64,000 nt of DNA from Pseudomonas viridiflava. GTDB taxonomy: Bacteria; Pseudomonadota; Gammaproteobacteria; Pseudomonadales; Pseudomonadaceae. A model generated the notes under the pieces. It did not search any database, was not told where the DNA came from, and saw only the letters and a list, made by a program, of their open reading frames with translations. Both the position numbers and the translations under genes were made by a program. Shown here piece by piece: positions 18,389-28,956 of the stretch; the first letter of the stretch is position 1; each line of letters opens with the position of its first letter. Location: assembly GCF_900602065.1 (NCBI RefSeq), contig NZ_UWFN01000091.1, forward strand, positions 1-64,000, in the 5' to 3' direction.

Positions 18389-19582
18389 GTGGCTAAAGAA
18401 AAATTTGAACGTAACAAACCGCACGTCAACGTTGGCACCATCGGTCACGTTGACCACGGTAAAACCACTCTGACTGCTGCTCTGACTCGCGTCTGCTCCG
18501 AAGTTTTCGGTTCGGCTAAAGTCGACTTCGATAAAATCGATAGCGCACCAGAAGAAAAAGCTCGCGGTATCACCATCAACACCGCTCACGTTGAATACGA
18601 TTCGGCCGTTCGCCACTACGCGCACGTTGACTGCCCAGGTCACGCCGACTACGTAAAAAACATGATCACCGGTGCTGCTCAGATGGACGGCGCTATCCTG
18701 GTTTGTTCCGCTGCTGACGGCCCGATGCCTCAGACTCGTGAGCACATCCTGCTGTCCCGTCAGGTAGGCGTTCCGTACATCGTTGTCTTCCTGAACAAGG
18801 CTGACATGGTTGACGACGCAGAGCTGCTGGAACTGGTTGAAATGGAAGTTCGTGATCTGCTGAGCACTTACGAGTTCCCAGGTGACGACACTCCGATCAT
18901 CATCGGTTCTGCTCTGATGGCTTTGAACGGCCAAGACGACAACGAAATGGGAACCACTGCCGTTAAGAAACTGGTTGAGACTCTGGACAGCTACATCCCA
19001 GAACCAGTTCGTGCTATCGACAAGCCGTTCCTGATGCCTATCGAAGACGTATTCTCGATCTCCGGTCGCGGTACTGTTGTGACTGGTCGTGTTGAGCGTG
19101 GCATCATCAAGATCCAGGAAGAAGTAGAGATCGTGGGTCTGCGTGACACCACCAAAACTACTTGCACTGGCGTTGAGATGTTCCGCAAGCTGTTGGACGA
19201 AGGTCGTGCTGGTGAGAACTGTGGCGTTCTGCTGCGTGGCACCAAGCGTGACGACGTTGAGCGTGGTCAGGTTCTGGTTAAGCCGGGTACCGTTAAGCCG
19301 CACACTCAGTTCGAAGCTGAAATCTACGTGCTGAGCAAAGAAGAGGGTGGTCGTCACACTCCTTTCTTCAAGGGCTATCGTCCACAGTTCTACTTCCGTA
19401 CTACCGACGTAACTGGTAGCTGCGAACTGCCGGAAGGCACCGAAATGGTTATGCCAGGTGATAACGTTAAAGTTTCCGTTACCCTGATCAAGCCAATCGC
19501 AATGGAAGATGGTCTGCGTTTCGCAATTCGTGAAGGCGGTCGTACCGTCGGCGCTGGCGTCGTAGCCAAAATCATCGCGTAA
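18389..19582 (+). CDS. tuf: elongation factor Tu
   Basis: EF-Tu (397 residues) delivers aminoacyl-tRNA. The motifs [21 protein letters not shown] and NKADMVD are intact. It starts at GTG with AGGAG upstream, the last gene of the str operon, and is closed by a strong terminator. It is the only tuf in the window: the site after tRNA-Thr, which often holds a second copy, is empty. Confidence 0.98.
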   Translation: MAKEKFERNKPHVNVGTIGHVDHGKTTLTAALTRVCSEVFGSAKVDFDKIDSAPEEKARGITINTAHVEYDSAVRHYAHVDCPGHADYVKNMITGAAQMDGAILVCSAADGPMPQTREHILLSRQVGVPYIVVFLNKADMVDDAELLELVEMEVRDLLSTYEFPGDDTPIIIGSALMALNGQDDNEMGTTAVKKLVETLDSYIPEPVRAIDKPFLMPIEDVFSISGRGTVVTGRVERGIIKIQEEVEIVGLRDTTKTTCTGVEMFRKLLDEGRAGENCGVLLRGTKRDDVERGQVLVKPGTVKPHTQFEAEIYVLSKEEGGRHTPFFKGYRPQFYFRTTDVTGSCELPEGTEMVMPGDNVKVSVTLIKPIAMEDGLRFAIREGGRTVGAGVVAKIIA

Positions 19583-19598
19583 GCAATGATTTGATAAA

Positions 19599-19624
19599 AA
19601 GCCTCCGCTTGCGGGGGCTTTTTT
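19599..19624 (+). terminator. terminator after tuf
   Basis: A gcctccgc / gcgggggc stem with a TT loop and a run of six T. It separates the str and S10 operons. Confidence 0.88.
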
Positions 19625-19630
19625 ATTGGG

Positions 19631-19659
19631 TTGACACCCTGTCAGCCCATCTATAGAAT
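19631..19659 (+). promoter_or_regulatory. sigma-70 promoter of the S10 operon
   Basis: A consensus TTGACA at 19631, 17-base spacer and TAGAAT at 19654, right after the tuf terminator. The leader to rpsJ would be only about 55 bases, shorter than the L4-controlled leader of E. coli, so that attenuation mechanism is unlikely here. Confidence 0.8.
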
Positions 19660-19721
19660 TGCGCCTCCTTTTAACGGGCGTATTGCGCTCGGTGGGAACA
19701 GCAATCTGGAGTCTGAATCCA

Positions 19722-20033
19722 ATGCAAAACCAGCAAATCCGTATCAGGTTGAAGGCTTTTGACCATCGCCTGATCGACCAATCCACCCAGGAAATCGTGG
19801 AAACCGCGAAACGTACTGGTGCTCAGGTGCGTGGTCCAATTCCACTGCCGACCCGTAAAGAGCGGTTCACCGTTCTGGTTTCTCCGCACGTCAACAAAGA
19901 CGCGCGCGACCAGTACGAGATCCGTACTCATAAACGCGTTCTGGACATTGTTCAGCCAACGGATAAAACCGTTGATGCGCTTATGAAGCTTGATCTTGCG
20001 GCCGGTGTGGAAGTGCAGATCAGCCTCGGCTAA
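19722..20033 (+). CDS. rpsJ: 30S ribosomal protein S10
   Basis: S10 (103 residues) is a 30S head protein and the NusB/NusG partner in antitermination. The ATG at 19722 gives the family start [19 protein letters not shown]; an upstream in-frame start would overlap the promoter. It is the first gene of the S10 operon. Confidence 0.98.
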
Positions 20034-20114
20034 GACTTGGGTCTTAGTCGTGTAACGCTCTGAAATGGGCGGCCATAGCGGGTGAAAGCCCCGTACACTC
20101 ATGAGGTTTACAAC

Positions 20115-20750
20115 ATGACTATTGGTGTAGTCGGTCGTAAATGCGGTATGACCCGTATTTTCACCGAAGAAGGTGTCTCCATTCCGGTTACGGTCATTGA
20201 GATCGAGCCGAATCGCGTCACCCAGTTCAAAACTGAAGAAACCGATGGCTATCGTGCAGTGCAAGTCACTGTCGGCGAGCGTCGCGCTTCGCGTGTTACA
20301 GCTGCTCAAGCTGGCCACTTCGCTAAAGCGAACGTTGCCGCTGGTCGTGCCGTGATGGAGTTCCGTCTTGAAGAAGGCGAATACCAAGCAGGCGACCTGA
20401 TCAACGCTGAAATCTTCGCTGCTGGTCAGCTGGTTGATGTAACCGGTCAGTCCAAAGGTAAAGGCTTCCAGGGTACGATCAAGCGTTGGAATTTCCGCGG
20501 GCAAGATAACACCCACGGTAACTCCGTATCCCACCGCGTCCCAGGCTCTATCGGCCAGTGCCAGACTCCTGGTCGTGTATTCAAGGGCAAAAAAATGTCC
20601 GGTCATATGGGCGCTGAGCGCGTGACCGTGCAGTCCCTGGAAGTAGTGCGCGTGGACGCTGAACGCAATCTGTTGTTGGTCAAGGGCGCTGTTCCTGGCG
20701 CTACTGGCGGCAACCTGGTTGTACGTCCAGCAGCCAAGGCTCGCGGTTAA
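20115..20750 (+). CDS. rplC: 50S ribosomal protein L3
   Basis: L3 (211 residues) helps start 50S assembly. The ATG at 20115 ([16 protein letters not shown]) is used; a longer frame exists but lacks family residues. The [18 protein letters not shown] loop that reaches the peptidyl transferase centre is present, including the Gln that PrmB methylates in relatives. Confidence 0.98.
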   Translation: MTIGVVGRKCGMTRIFTEEGVSIPVTVIEIEPNRVTQFKTEETDGYRAVQVTVGERRASRVTAAQAGHFAKANVAAGRAVMEFRLEEGEYQAGDLINAEIFAAGQLVDVTGQSKGKGFQGTIKRWNFRGQDNTHGNSVSHRVPGSIGQCQTPGRVFKGKKMSGHMGAERVTVQSLEVVRVDAERNLLLVKGAVPGATGGNLVVRPAAKARG

Positions 20751-20762
20751 GGGGAAGCTGAC

Positions 20763-21365
20763 ATGCAATTAAATGTAAATGACGCTCAGGCAATCGAAGT
20801 TTCCGAACTGACATTTGGCGGCGAGTTCAACGAGACACTGGTTCACCAGGCAGTCGTGGCCTACATGGCTGGCGGTCGTCAGGGTACCAAGCAGCAAAAG
20901 ACCCGTTCTGATGTCCGTGGTGGCGGTAAGCGCCCGTGGCGTCAAAAGGGTACTGGCCGTGCTCGTGCCGGTACAATCCGTAGCCCAATCTGGCGTGGCG
21001 GTGGTACCACTTTCGCAGCACGTCCACAGGATCACTCTCAGAAGCTCAACAAGAAGATGTATCGCGCAGCTCTGCGCTCCATCCTTGCTGAACTGGTTCG
21101 TACTGATCGTCTGGTCGTGGTTCAGGACTTCGCTGTTGAAGCACCGAAAACCAAAGATCTGCTGAACAAGCTGACTGGTATGGGCCTGACTGACGTCTTG
21201 ATCGTATCTGATGCTGTTGACCAGAACCTGTACCTGGCTGCTCGCAACCTGCCGCACGTAGATGTACGTGACGTTCAAGGTTCCGATCCAGTTAGTCTGA
21301 TCGCATACGACAAAGTGTTGATCACTGTGTCGGCCGTGAAGAAATTCGAGGAGCTGCTGGGATGA
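20763..21365 (+). CDS. rplD: 50S ribosomal protein L4
   Basis: L4 (200 residues) lines the peptide exit tunnel. The extended loop with [20 protein letters not shown] is characteristic. Its end overlaps the rplW start by 4 bases (ATGA), so translation is coupled. Confidence 0.98.
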
Positions 21366-21661
21366 ACCAGGAACGCGTATTTAAAGTTCTGCTTGGCCCG
21401 CACGTTTCCGAAAAGGCTACGGTTCTTGCAGACAAGAAAGGTCAGTTCGTTTTCAAGGTTGCTACTGACGCAACCAAGCTGGAAATCAAGAAGGCCGTCG
21501 AAAGCCTGTTCAGCGTGAAAGTAGAGCGTGTTACTACCCTGAATGTTTTGGGTAAGAGCAAGCGCACTGCTCGCGGTCTGGGCAAGCGTAATGACTGGAA
21601 GAAGGCAGTTATCTCCCTTCAACCAGGCCAAGATCTCGATTTCAGCAGCAGTGCTGAGTAA
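21362..21661 (+). CDS. rplW: 50S ribosomal protein L23
   Basis: L23 (99 residues) sits at the tunnel exit and docks trigger factor and SRP. It starts [20 protein letters not shown], overlapping rplD by 4 bases, and is 14 bases before rplB. Confidence 0.98.
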
Positions 21662-21675
21662 GGAAGGGGTGCATC

Positions 21676-22500
21676 ATGGCAATCGTTAAATGCAAACCGA
21701 CTTCCCCTGGCCGCCGTTTTGTGGTCAAGGTGGTCAACCAGGAGCTGCATAAAGGCGCTCCTCACGCACCGCTGCTCGAGAAAAAATCGAAGTCTGGTGG
21801 TCGTAACAACAATGGCCGTATTACTACCCGTCATATCGGTGGTGGTCATAAGCAGCATTATCGTCTGGTCGACTTCCGTCGCAACGACAAAGATGGCATC
21901 GCTGCCACTGTCGAGCGTATCGAATACGATCCAAACCGTACTGCTCACATCGCATTGCTGCTGTACGCAGATGGCGAGCGTCGCTACATCATCGCCCCTA
22001 AAGGCGTTAGTGCTGGCGATCAGCTGATTGCAGGCGCTTTGGCTCCAATCAAGCCGGGTAACGCTCTTCAACTGCGCAACATTCCAGTTGGTAGCACCGT
22101 TCACGGTATTGAGCTGAAGCCAGGTAAAGGTGCACAGATCGCTCGTTCCGCTGGTGCTTCTGCTCAGCTGATCGCTCGTGAAGGTGTCTACGTGACCCTG
22201 CGTCTGCGTTCGGGTGAAATGCGTAAAGTGCTTTCCGAGTGCCGTGCAACGCTGGGCGAAGTCTCGAACTCCGAGCACAGCCTGCGTTCCTTGGGTAAAG
22301 CTGGTGCCAAGCGCTGGCGTGGCGTTCGCCCAACCGTTCGTGGTGTTGCCATGAACCCGGTTGATCACCCACATGGTGGTGGTGAAGGTCGTACCTCTGG
22401 TGGTCGTCATCCGGTATCGCCGTGGGGCTTCCCGACTAAGGGCGCGAAGACTCGTGGTAATAAGCGTACCGACAAAATGATCGTCCGTCGTCGCAAGTAA
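21676..22500 (+). CDS. rplB: 50S ribosomal protein L2
   Basis: L2 (274 residues) is needed for subunit joining and peptidyl transfer. The conserved C-terminal [18 protein letters not shown] segment, with the functionally important His, is intact. Confidence 0.98.
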
Positions 22501-22516
22501 ATAGAGGGATACGACA

Positions 22517-22792
22517 GTGCCACGTTCTCTGAAAAAAGGTCCTTTTATTGATCTTCACCTACTGAAGAAGATCGAAGTGGCGGCGGAAAAGAACGATCGC
22601 AAACCGGTGAAAACCTGGTCGCGTCGTTCGATGATCCTGCCACAAATGGTCGGTTTGACCATTGCTGTGCATAACGGTCGCCAACATGTCCCAGTTCTCG
22701 TGAACGAAGACATGGTCGGCCATAAACTGGGCGAGTTTGCCGGTACCCGCACTTATCGTGGGCACGTGGCAGACAAGAAAGCCAAGCGTTAA
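22517..22792 (+). CDS. rpsS: 30S ribosomal protein S19
   Basis: S19 (91 residues) is a 30S head protein that forms a unit with S13. It starts at GTG ([17 protein letters not shown]) and is 13 bases from rplV. Confidence 0.97.
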   Translation: MPRSLKKGPFIDLHLLKKIEVAAEKNDRKPVKTWSRRSMILPQMVGLTIAVHNGRQHVPVLVNEDMVGHKLGEFAGTRTYRGHVADKKAKR

Positions 22793-22805
22793 GGGGTAAG
22801 GAACG

Positions 22806-23138
22806 ATGGAAGTAGCCGCTAAGTTGTCGGGCGCTCGAATCTCCGCCCAGAAAACCCGCTTGGTCGCCGACCAGATCCGCGGGAAGAAGGTGGGCGAAGC
22901 GCTCAACCTGTTGGCTTTCAGCAACAAGAAAGCTGCCGAGATCCTGAAGAAAGTGCTGGAGTCGGCTGTAGCCAACGCCGAGCACAACGAAGGCGCAGAC
23001 GTTGATGACCTCCGGGTCTCTACTGTTTTCGTCAACGAAGGGCGTTCGCTGAAGCGCATCATGCCACGTGCCAAAGGCCGTGCTGATCGCATCGTCAAGC
23101 GGTCTTGCCATATCACTGTCAAGGTTGCTGACAAGTAA
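22806..23138 (+). CDS. rplV: 50S ribosomal protein L22
   Basis: L22 (110 residues) has the long beta hairpin that narrows the exit tunnel (about 80-100, [17 protein letters not shown]), the site of macrolide-resistance changes in other species; the loop looks normal. Confidence 0.98.
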
Positions 23139-23151
23139 CGGAGTCGAAGAG

Positions 23152-23838
23152 ATGGGTCAGAAAGTACATCCCATTGGCATTCGCCTGGGAATCGTCAAGG
23201 AGCACACCTCCGTCTGGTACGCAGACGGTCGGACTTATGCGGACTATTTGTTCGCTGATCTGAAAGTGCGTGAGTATCTCCAAGACAAACTAAAAAGCGC
23301 GTCCGTAAGCCGTATCGATATCCATCGTCCGGCTCAGACAGCACGCATCACCATCCACACCGCTCGTCCAGGTATCGTTATCGGGAAGAAAGGTGAAGAT
23401 GTTGAGAAACTGCGTCAGGACCTGACCAAGCAAATGGGTGTGCCTGTGCACATCAATATCGAAGAGATCCGTAAGCCGGAGCTCGACGGTATGCTGGTTG
23501 CGCAGAGCGTAGCTCAGCAGCTGGAGCGTCGTGTAATGTTCCGTCGCGCTATGAAGCGCGCTGTCCAGAACGCAATGCGCATTGGTGCCAAAGGCATCAA
23601 AATCCAAGTGAGCGGTCGTCTCGGCGGTGCTGAAATCGCACGTACTGAATGGTATCGCGAAGGTCGTGTGCCTTTGCACACCCTGCGTGCCGACATCGAC
23701 TATGCCAACTACGAAGCTCACACCACTTACGGTGTGATCGGTGTAAAGGTTTGGATCTTCAAAGGCGAAGTAATTGGTGGTCGCCAAGAAGAACTGAAAC
23801 CACAAGCACCTGCGCCTCGTAAAAAAGCTGCTAAGTAA
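23152..23838 (+). CDS. rpsC: 30S ribosomal protein S3
   Basis: S3 (228 residues) lines the mRNA entry tunnel. The start [14 protein letters not shown] is at 23152; a longer open frame extends back into rplV but has no family similarity. The KH domain carries [14 protein letters not shown]. The C-terminal tail is short and basic. Confidence 0.98.
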
Positions 23839-23850
23839 GGGGTACGCCAA

Positions 23851-24264
23851 ATGTTGCAACCAAAGCGTACGAAGTTCCGCAAGCAGATGACAGGCCACAA
23901 CCGTGGTCTGGCATTGCGCGGTAGCAAAGTCAGCTTCGGCGAGTTCGCGCTGAAGTCTGTTGCTCGTGGTCGTCTCACTGCCCGTCAGATTGAGTCAGCG
24001 CGTCGTGCACTGACCCGTCACGTTAAGCGTGGCGGTAAAATCTGGATCCGTGTATTCCCGGACAAGCCTGTAACCAAAAAGCCCCTCGAAGTTCGTATGG
24101 GTAAAGGTAAGGGTAACGTGGAGTACTGGGTTGCCCAGATTCAGCCAGGCAAAGTCCTGTATGAAATCGAGGGTGTTTCTGAAGAGCTGGCGCGTGAGGC
24201 TTTCGCCCTGGCTGCTGCAAAGCTGCCGCTCGCCACCTCCTTTGTTAAACGGACGGTGATGTGA
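23851..24264 (+). CDS. rplP: 50S ribosomal protein L16
   Basis: L16 (137 residues) positions tRNA in the A and P sites. The [20 protein letters not shown] start region is typical; the Arg of [15 protein letters not shown] L16 proteins is a hydroxylation/methylation region in relatives. Its stop overlaps the rpmC ATG by one base. Confidence 0.98.
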
Positions 24265-24455
24265 TGAAAGCGAATGAACTTCGTGAAAAATCAGCACAGC
24301 AGCTGAACGAGCAACTGCTCGGCCTGCTGCGCGACCAGTTCAATCTGCGTATGCAGAAAGCAACTGGCCAGTTGGGGCAGTCTCACCTGCTCTCGCAAGT
24401 TAAGCGTGACATCGCTCGCGTGAAGACTGTGCTCAACCAGCAGGCAGGTAAGTAA
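24264..24455 (+). CDS. rpmC: 50S ribosomal protein L29
   Basis: L29 (63 residues) is a two-helix protein near the tunnel exit. The ATG at 24264 ([18 protein letters not shown]) overlaps the rplP stop as TGATG. A GTG one codon earlier is an alternative. Confidence 0.97.
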
Positions 24456-24457
24456 TC

Positions 24458-24724
24458 ATGGCTGAAGCCGAAAAAACCGTCCGTACGCTGACTGGCCGTG
24501 TTGTCAGCGACAAGATGGACAAGACCATCACCGTTCTGATCGAGCGTCGCGTTAAGCACCCGATCTACGGTAAATACGTTAAGCGTTCGACTAAGCTGCA
24601 CGCGCACGACGAAACCAATCAATGCCACATCGGCGACAAAGTCACGATTCGTGAAACTCGTCCTGTAGCCAAGACCAAGTCTTGGGCACTGGTTGATATT
24701 CTCGAACGCGCTGTGGAAGTCTAA
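24458..24724 (+). CDS. rpsQ: 30S ribosomal protein S17
   Basis: S17 (88 residues) is an early 16S-binding OB-fold protein. [19 protein letters not shown] is the family core. Only 2 bases separate it from rpmC. It ends the S10 set. Confidence 0.98.
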   Translation: MAEAEKTVRTLTGRVVSDKMDKTITVLIERRVKHPIYGKYVKRSTKLHAHDETNQCHIGDKVTIRETRPVAKTKSWALVDILERAVEV

Positions 24725-24747
24725 GGACTAGGGGTCGGAGAAATTAT

Positions 24748-25116
24748 ATGATTCAGACTCAATCCATGCTCGATGTGGCCGATAACAGCGGCGCACGCCG
24801 CGTTATGTGCATCAAGGTGCTGGGTGGCTCCCATCGTCGTTACGCTGGTATCGGTGACATCATCAAAGTTACCGTCAAGGAAGCAATTCCTCGCGGTAAG
24901 GTGAAAAAAGGCCAAGTGATGACTGCTGTTGTAGTCCGCACTCGCCATGGCGTCCGTCGTGCTGACGGCTCCATCATCCGCTTTGATGGCAACGCTGCTG
25001 TTCTTTTGAACAATAAGCAAGAGCCGATCGGCACCCGTATCTTTGGGCCAGTGACCCGTGAACTTCGTACTGAGAAGTTCATGAAGATCGTCTCGCTCGC
25101 CCCAGAAGTGCTGTAA
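24748..25116 (+). CDS. rplN: 50S ribosomal protein L14
   Basis: L14 (122 residues) forms an intersubunit bridge and is the docking point of RsfS. It starts [20 protein letters not shown]. It opens the spc set; no separate promoter is recognised in the 23-base gap, so S10 and spc genes probably form one transcript here. Confidence 0.98.
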   Translation: MIQTQSMLDVADNSGARRVMCIKVLGGSHRRYAGIGDIIKVTVKEAIPRGKVKKGQVMTAVVVRTRHGVRRADGSIIRFDGNAAVLLNNKQEPIGTRIFGPVTRELRTEKFMKIVSLAPEVL

Positions 25117-25127
25117 GGAGATCCGAC

Positions 25128-25442
25128 ATGCAAAAGATTCGTCGTGACGACGAGATCATCGTGATCGCCGGCAAAGACAAAGGTAAGCGCGGTAAGGTGC
25201 TCAAGGTTCTCGCTGACGACCGTTTGGTCGTTGGTGGGATCAACCTGGTAAAGCGTCATACCAAGCCTAACCCGATGTCGGGCGTACAGGGCGGTATCGT
25301 CGAGAAAGAAGCGCCACTGCACGCTTCTAACGTCGCTATTTTCAATGGTGCAACCAACAAGGCTGATCGCGTTGGTTTCAAAGTTGAAGATGGCAAGAAA
25401 ATTCGTGTCTTCAAGTCGACCCAAAAAGCGGTTGATGCTTGA
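25128..25442 (+). CDS. rplX: 50S ribosomal protein L24
   Basis: L24 (104 residues) is an assembly initiator. The KOW motif [20 protein letters not shown] lies near the N terminus. Confidence 0.98.
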   Translation: MQKIRRDDEIIVIAGKDKGKRGKVLKVLADDRLVVGGINLVKRHTKPNPMSGVQGGIVEKEAPLHASNVAIFNGATNKADRVGFKVEDGKKIRVFKSTQKAVDA

Positions 25443-25462
25443 ACACTGCTAGGTAGAAGACC

Positions 25463-26002
25463 ATGGCACGACTAAAAGAGATTTACCGGAAGGAAATCGC
25501 TCCGAAGCTTAAAGAAGAACTTAAGCTGTCGAACGTGATGGAAGTTCCGCGCGTTACCAAAATCACCCTGAACATGGGTCTGGGCGAAGCGATCGGTGAC
25601 AAAAAAGTCATCGAGCACGCTGTTGCTGACCTGGAAAAGATCACCGGTCAAAAAGTCGTTGTGACTTACGCTCGGAAATCCATCGCTGGCTTTAAAGTCC
25701 GTGAAGGTTGGCCGATCGGTGTCAAAGTGACTCTGCGCCGTGAGCGTATGTATGAATTCCTGGATCGTCTGCTGTCGATCTCCCTGCCTCGGGTTCGCGA
25801 CTTCCGCGGCCTGAATGCCAAGTCCTTCGATGGTCGTGGTAACTACAGCATGGGCGTGAAAGAGCAGATCATTTTCCCGGAAATCGACTACGACAAGATC
25901 GATGCTCTCCGCGGTCTGGACATTACCCTGACCACCACTGCCAAGAACGATGATGAAGGCCGCGCTTTGCTGCGTGCTTTCAAATTCCCGTTCCGCAACT
26001 GA
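25463..26002 (+). CDS. rplE: 50S ribosomal protein L5
   Basis: L5 (179 residues) binds 5S rRNA and the P-site tRNA region. Conserved parts include the [20 protein letters not shown] stretch and [19 protein letters not shown]. rpsN follows after 13 bases. Confidence 0.98.
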   Translation: MARLKEIYRKEIAPKLKEELKLSNVMEVPRVTKITLNMGLGEAIGDKKVIEHAVADLEKITGQKVVVTYARKSIAGFKVREGWPIGVKVTLRRERMYEFLDRLLSISLPRVRDFRGLNAKSFDGRGNYSMGVKEQIIFPEIDYDKIDALRGLDITLTTTAKNDDEGRALLRAFKFPFRN

Positions 26003-26015
26003 TTGGAGTAGGAAA

Positions 26016-26321
26016 ATGGCCAAGAAGAGCATGAAGAACCGTGAGCTGAAGCGTCAGCTCACCGTTGCCAAGTACGCCACCAAGCGTGCAGCGCTCAAAG
26101 CAATCATCGTTGATCTGAACGCAAGTCCAGAAGCGCGTTGGGAAGCTACCGTAGCTCTGCAGAAGCAGCCACGTGACGCAAGCGCTGCGCGCATGCGTAA
26201 CCGCTGCCGCATCACTGGTCGTCCGCACGGCGTTTACCGCAAGTTCGGCCTTGGCCGTAACAAGCTGCGTGAAGCTGCAATGCGTGGTGACGTACCAGGT
26301 CTGGTTAAAGCCAGCTGGTAA
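26016..26321 (+). CDS. rpsN: 30S ribosomal protein S14, zinc-free type
   Basis: S14 (101 residues) is the long, zinc-independent form: the C-terminal part [20 protein letters not shown] lacks the CxxC pairs of the short zinc form. The ATG at 26016 follows TTGGAG; a longer frame runs back into rplE. A hairpin and a promoter follow before rpsH. Confidence 0.98.
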   Translation: MAKKSMKNRELKRQLTVAKYATKRAALKAIIVDLNASPEARWEATVALQKQPRDASAARMRNRCRITGRPHGVYRKFGLGRNKLREAAMRGDVPGLVKASW

Positions 26322-26385
26322 TACGCCTTTCACGCAGGATTCCGGTCGGTCGCGAAGGTGATTGGTCGGAATCAAGCCTGAATTT

Positions 26386-26413
26386 GAATCAAGCCCCTAT
26401 TGGGGCTTGATTC
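26386..26413 (+). terminator. terminator-like hairpin between rpsN and rpsH
   Basis: A perfect 12-bp stem, gaatcaagcccc / ggggcttgattc, with a 4-base loop. There is no long T run, only ATTT, so it may be a partial terminator, a processing site or an mRNA stabiliser. It sits in the middle of a normally continuous ribosomal operon. Confidence 0.6.
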
Positions 26414-26435
26414 ATTTCCGGGGTGCGCCTAGAAT
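26407..26435 (+). promoter_or_regulatory. internal promoter before rpsH
   Basis: TTGATT at 26407 (inside the descending arm of the hairpin), 17-base spacer, TAGAAT at 26430. The 100-base leader to rpsH is otherwise empty. It would let rpsH and downstream genes be transcribed apart from the S10 genes. Confidence 0.6.
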
Positions 26436-26535
26436 TGCCGGCTCGCCTGAGCCCGTGTTTTTCATTTGCCCGGAATTTCTCGGCGATAAGCTGTAGCCGC
26501 AAGGCTAATTATTTTGTATTAGGAGCGTCTAGCCC

Positions 26536-26928
26536 ATGAGTATGCAGGACCCGTTAGCGGACATGCTAACTCGTATCCGTAATGCCCAGATGGCTGAAAA
26601 GCCCGTCGTAAGCATGCCATCTTCCACGTTGAAGGTTGCTGTAGCCAAAGTCCTGAAGGACGAGGGTTACATTGCGGGTTATCAGATCAGCAGCGAAACA
26701 AAACCGCTGTTGTCCATCGAGCTGAAGTACTTCGAAGGCCGTCCAGTCATCGAAGAAGTGAAGCGCGTCAGCCGTCCAGGCTTGCGTCAGTACAAGTCCG
26801 TCGATGATCTGCCAAAAGTACGTGGCGGTCTCGGTGTGTCTATCGTCTCCACCAACAAAGGTGTGATGACGGATCGTGCTGCGCGCGCTGCCGGTGTCGG
26901 CGGCGAAGTGCTTTGCACAGTGTTCTAA
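26536..26928 (+). CDS. rpsH: 30S ribosomal protein S8
   Basis: S8 (130 residues) is a primary 16S binder and in E. coli the translational repressor of the spc operon. The C-terminal [20 protein letters not shown] region is typical. It starts at ATG 15 bases after AGGAG, at the head of a possible separate transcription unit. Confidence 0.98.
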   Translation: MSMQDPLADMLTRIRNAQMAEKPVVSMPSSTLKVAVAKVLKDEGYIAGYQISSETKPLLSIELKYFEGRPVIEEVKRVSRPGLRQYKSVDDLPKVRGGLGVSIVSTNKGVMTDRAARAAGVGGEVLCTVF

Positions 26929-26940
26929 GGGGGGATAAGC

Positions 26941-27474
26941 ATGTCACGCGTAGCTAAGAACCCCGTTAAGTTGCCAGCAGGCGTCGAAGTTAAGCTCGTC
27001 GGCCAGCAGCTTTCGGTGAAGGGTGCCAAGGGCACTCTAGATCTGAACATCCATTCGTCCGTTGAGATCGTTGAAGAAGCTGGTGAGCTGCGTTTCGCTG
27101 CTCGCAATGGCGATCAACAAACTCGCGCAATGGCCGGCACCACTCGTGCACTGGTTAACAACATGGTCCAAGGCGTAAGCCAAGGCTTCGAGCGTAAGCT
27201 CCAGCTGGTCGGTGTTGGTTACAAAGCGCAAGCAAAAGGCACAGTGCTGAACCTGGCTCTTGGCTTCTCGCACCCAGTGGATTACGAACTGCCGGAAGGC
27301 ATCACCGCTGAGACTCCCAACCAGACCGATATCTTCATCCGAGGTATCGACAAGCAGTTGGTTGGTCAAGTGGCCGCTGAGATCCGCGACTTCCGCCGTC
27401 CTGAGCCATACAAAGGCAAAGGTGTGCGTTACGCAGACGAAGTCGTCCGCCGTAAAGAAGCCAAGAAGAAGTAG
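26941..27474 (+). CDS. rplF: 50S ribosomal protein L6
   Basis: L6 (177 residues) sits near the sarcin-ricin loop. It begins [20 protein letters not shown] and ends with [20 protein letters not shown], both family-typical. Intergenic distances on both sides are about 10 bases. Confidence 0.98.
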   Translation: MSRVAKNPVKLPAGVEVKLVGQQLSVKGAKGTLDLNIHSSVEIVEEAGELRFAARNGDQQTRAMAGTTRALVNNMVQGVSQGFERKLQLVGVGYKAQAKGTVLNLALGFSHPVDYELPEGITAETPNQTDIFIRGIDKQLVGQVAAEIRDFRRPEPYKGKGVRYADEVVRRKEAKKK

Positions 27475-27484
27475 GGCATAGCAA

Positions 27485-27835
27485 ATGACCGTCAAAAAAG
27501 TTACCCGACTGCGTCGCGCTCGCAAAGCACGCCTGAAAATGCACGAGCTAGAAGTCGTGCGTCTCTGCGTGCACCGCTCTTCGCAGCACATTTATGCCCA
27601 GGTCATTTCGGCCGACGGCAGCAAAGTCTTGGCGAGCGCCTCGACTTTGGACAAAGAACTGCGTGATGGTGCCACCGGCAACATCGACGCGGCCACTAAG
27701 GTTGGCCAGCTGGTCGCTGCGCGTGCGAAAGCCGCCGGTGTATCGCAAGTGGCTTTCGACCGTTCTGGCTTCAAGTACCACGGCCGCGTCAAGGCGCTGG
27801 CTGATGCTGCTCGTGAAGGCGGGCTGGAGTTCTAA
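27485..27835 (+). CDS. rplR: 50S ribosomal protein L18
   Basis: L18 (116 residues) binds 5S rRNA with L5 and L25. The C-terminal [20 protein letters not shown] motif is characteristic. Confidence 0.98.
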   Translation: MTVKKVTRLRRARKARLKMHELEVVRLCVHRSSQHIYAQVISADGSKVLASASTLDKELRDGATGNIDAATKVGQLVAARAKAAGVSQVAFDRSGFKYHGRVKALADAAREGGLEF

Positions 27836-27838
27836 GTT

Positions 27839-28339
27839 ATGTCAAATAACGACCAAAAACGCGACGAAGGCTACATTGAGAAGCTGGTTCAAGTTAACCG
27901 CGTTGCAAAGACTGTAAAAGGCGGCCGTATCTTCACTTTCACCGCGTTGACCGTGGTTGGTGATGGTAAGGGGCGTGTTGGTTTTGGCCGTGGCAAGTCA
28001 CGTGAAGTGCCTGCTGCGATCCAGAAGGCGATGGAAGCTGCTCGCCGCAACATGATCCAGGTTGATCTGAATGGCACTACTCTGCAGTACGCAATGAAGT
28101 CCGCTCATGGCGCTTCGAAGGTGTACATGCAGCCTGCCTCTGAAGGTACCGGTATCATCGCTGGCGGCGCTATGCGTGCAGTGTTGGAAGTTGCTGGTGT
28201 TCAGAACGTATTGGCCAAGTGCTATGGCTCGACTAACCCGGTAAACGTGGTTCACGCCACATTTAAGGGTTTGAAGGCTATGCAATCTCCTGAATCCATT
28301 GCTGCCAAGCGCGGCAAAAGTGTCAAGGAGATCTTCTGA
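27839..28339 (+). CDS. rpsE: 30S ribosomal protein S5
   Basis: S5 (166 residues) helps mRNA unwinding and fidelity. The [20 protein letters not shown] loop and the [18 protein letters not shown] segment are intact. It is 2 bases from rpmD. Confidence 0.98.
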   Translation: MSNNDQKRDEGYIEKLVQVNRVAKTVKGGRIFTFTALTVVGDGKGRVGFGRGKSREVPAAIQKAMEAARRNMIQVDLNGTTLQYAMKSAHGASKVYMQPASEGTGIIAGGAMRAVLEVAGVQNVLAKCYGSTNPVNVVHATFKGLKAMQSPESIAAKRGKSVKEIF

Positions 28340-28341
28340 TC

Positions 28342-28518
28342 ATGGCTACCGTTAAAGTAACGCTGATCAAAAGCATGACCGGTCGCATTCCTAACCACAA
28401 ACTGTGTGTTAAAGGTCTGGGTCTGCGTCGCATCGGTCACACTGTAGAAGTGCTGGATACTCCCGAGAATCGCGGGATGATCAACAAGGCTTACTACATG
28501 CTGCGAGTCGAGGGTTAA
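28342..28518 (+). CDS. rpmD: 50S ribosomal protein L30
   Basis: A 58-residue protein beginning [20 protein letters not shown] and ending MLRVEG, a clear L30. It fills the gap between rpsE and rplO, with 2 and 3 bases on either side. Confidence 0.97.
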   Translation: MATVKVTLIKSMTGRIPNHKLCVKGLGLRRIGHTVEVLDTPENRGMINKAYYMLRVEG

Positions 28519-28521
28519 TCG

Positions 28522-28956
28522 ATGAAACTCAATGATCTGAGTCCAGCGCCGGGTTCCCGTCGCGAAAAGCATCGTCCGGGCCGTGGTATCGGTAGCGGTT
28601 TGGGTAAGACTGGTGGCCGTGGTCACAAAGGTCAGACCTCCCGTTCCGGTGGCACTATTGCTCCGGGCTTTGAAGGCGGCCAACAGCCGTTGCATCGTCG
28701 TCTGCCAAAATTCGGCTTCGTTTCCCTGAAGGCCATGGACCGCGCAGAAGTGCGTCTGTCCGAGCTGGCTAAAGTGGAAGGCGACGTTGTAACTGTGCAG
28801 TCCCTGAAGGATGCCAACGTGATCAACCAAAACGTACAGCGTGTGAAAATCATGCTGTCCGGCGAAGTTAATCGCGCTGTCACCATCAAAGGTATCGCAG
28901 CCACCAAAGGTGCGCGTGCGGCTATCGAAGCAGCTGGCGGCAAGTTCGAGGAATAA
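28522..28956 (+). CDS. rplO: 50S ribosomal protein L15
   Basis: L15 (144 residues) is a late-assembly protein of the large subunit. The Gly/Arg-rich N-terminal extension (about 10-50, [20 protein letters not shown]) threads into the rRNA. Its stop abuts the secY ATG. Confidence 0.98.
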   Translation: MKLNDLSPAPGSRREKHRPGRGIGSGLGKTGGRGHKGQTSRSGGTIAPGFEGGQQPLHRRLPKFGFVSLKAMDRAEVRLSELAKVEGDVVTVQSLKDANVINQNVQRVKIMLSGEVNRAVTIKGIAATKGARAAIEAAGGKFEE

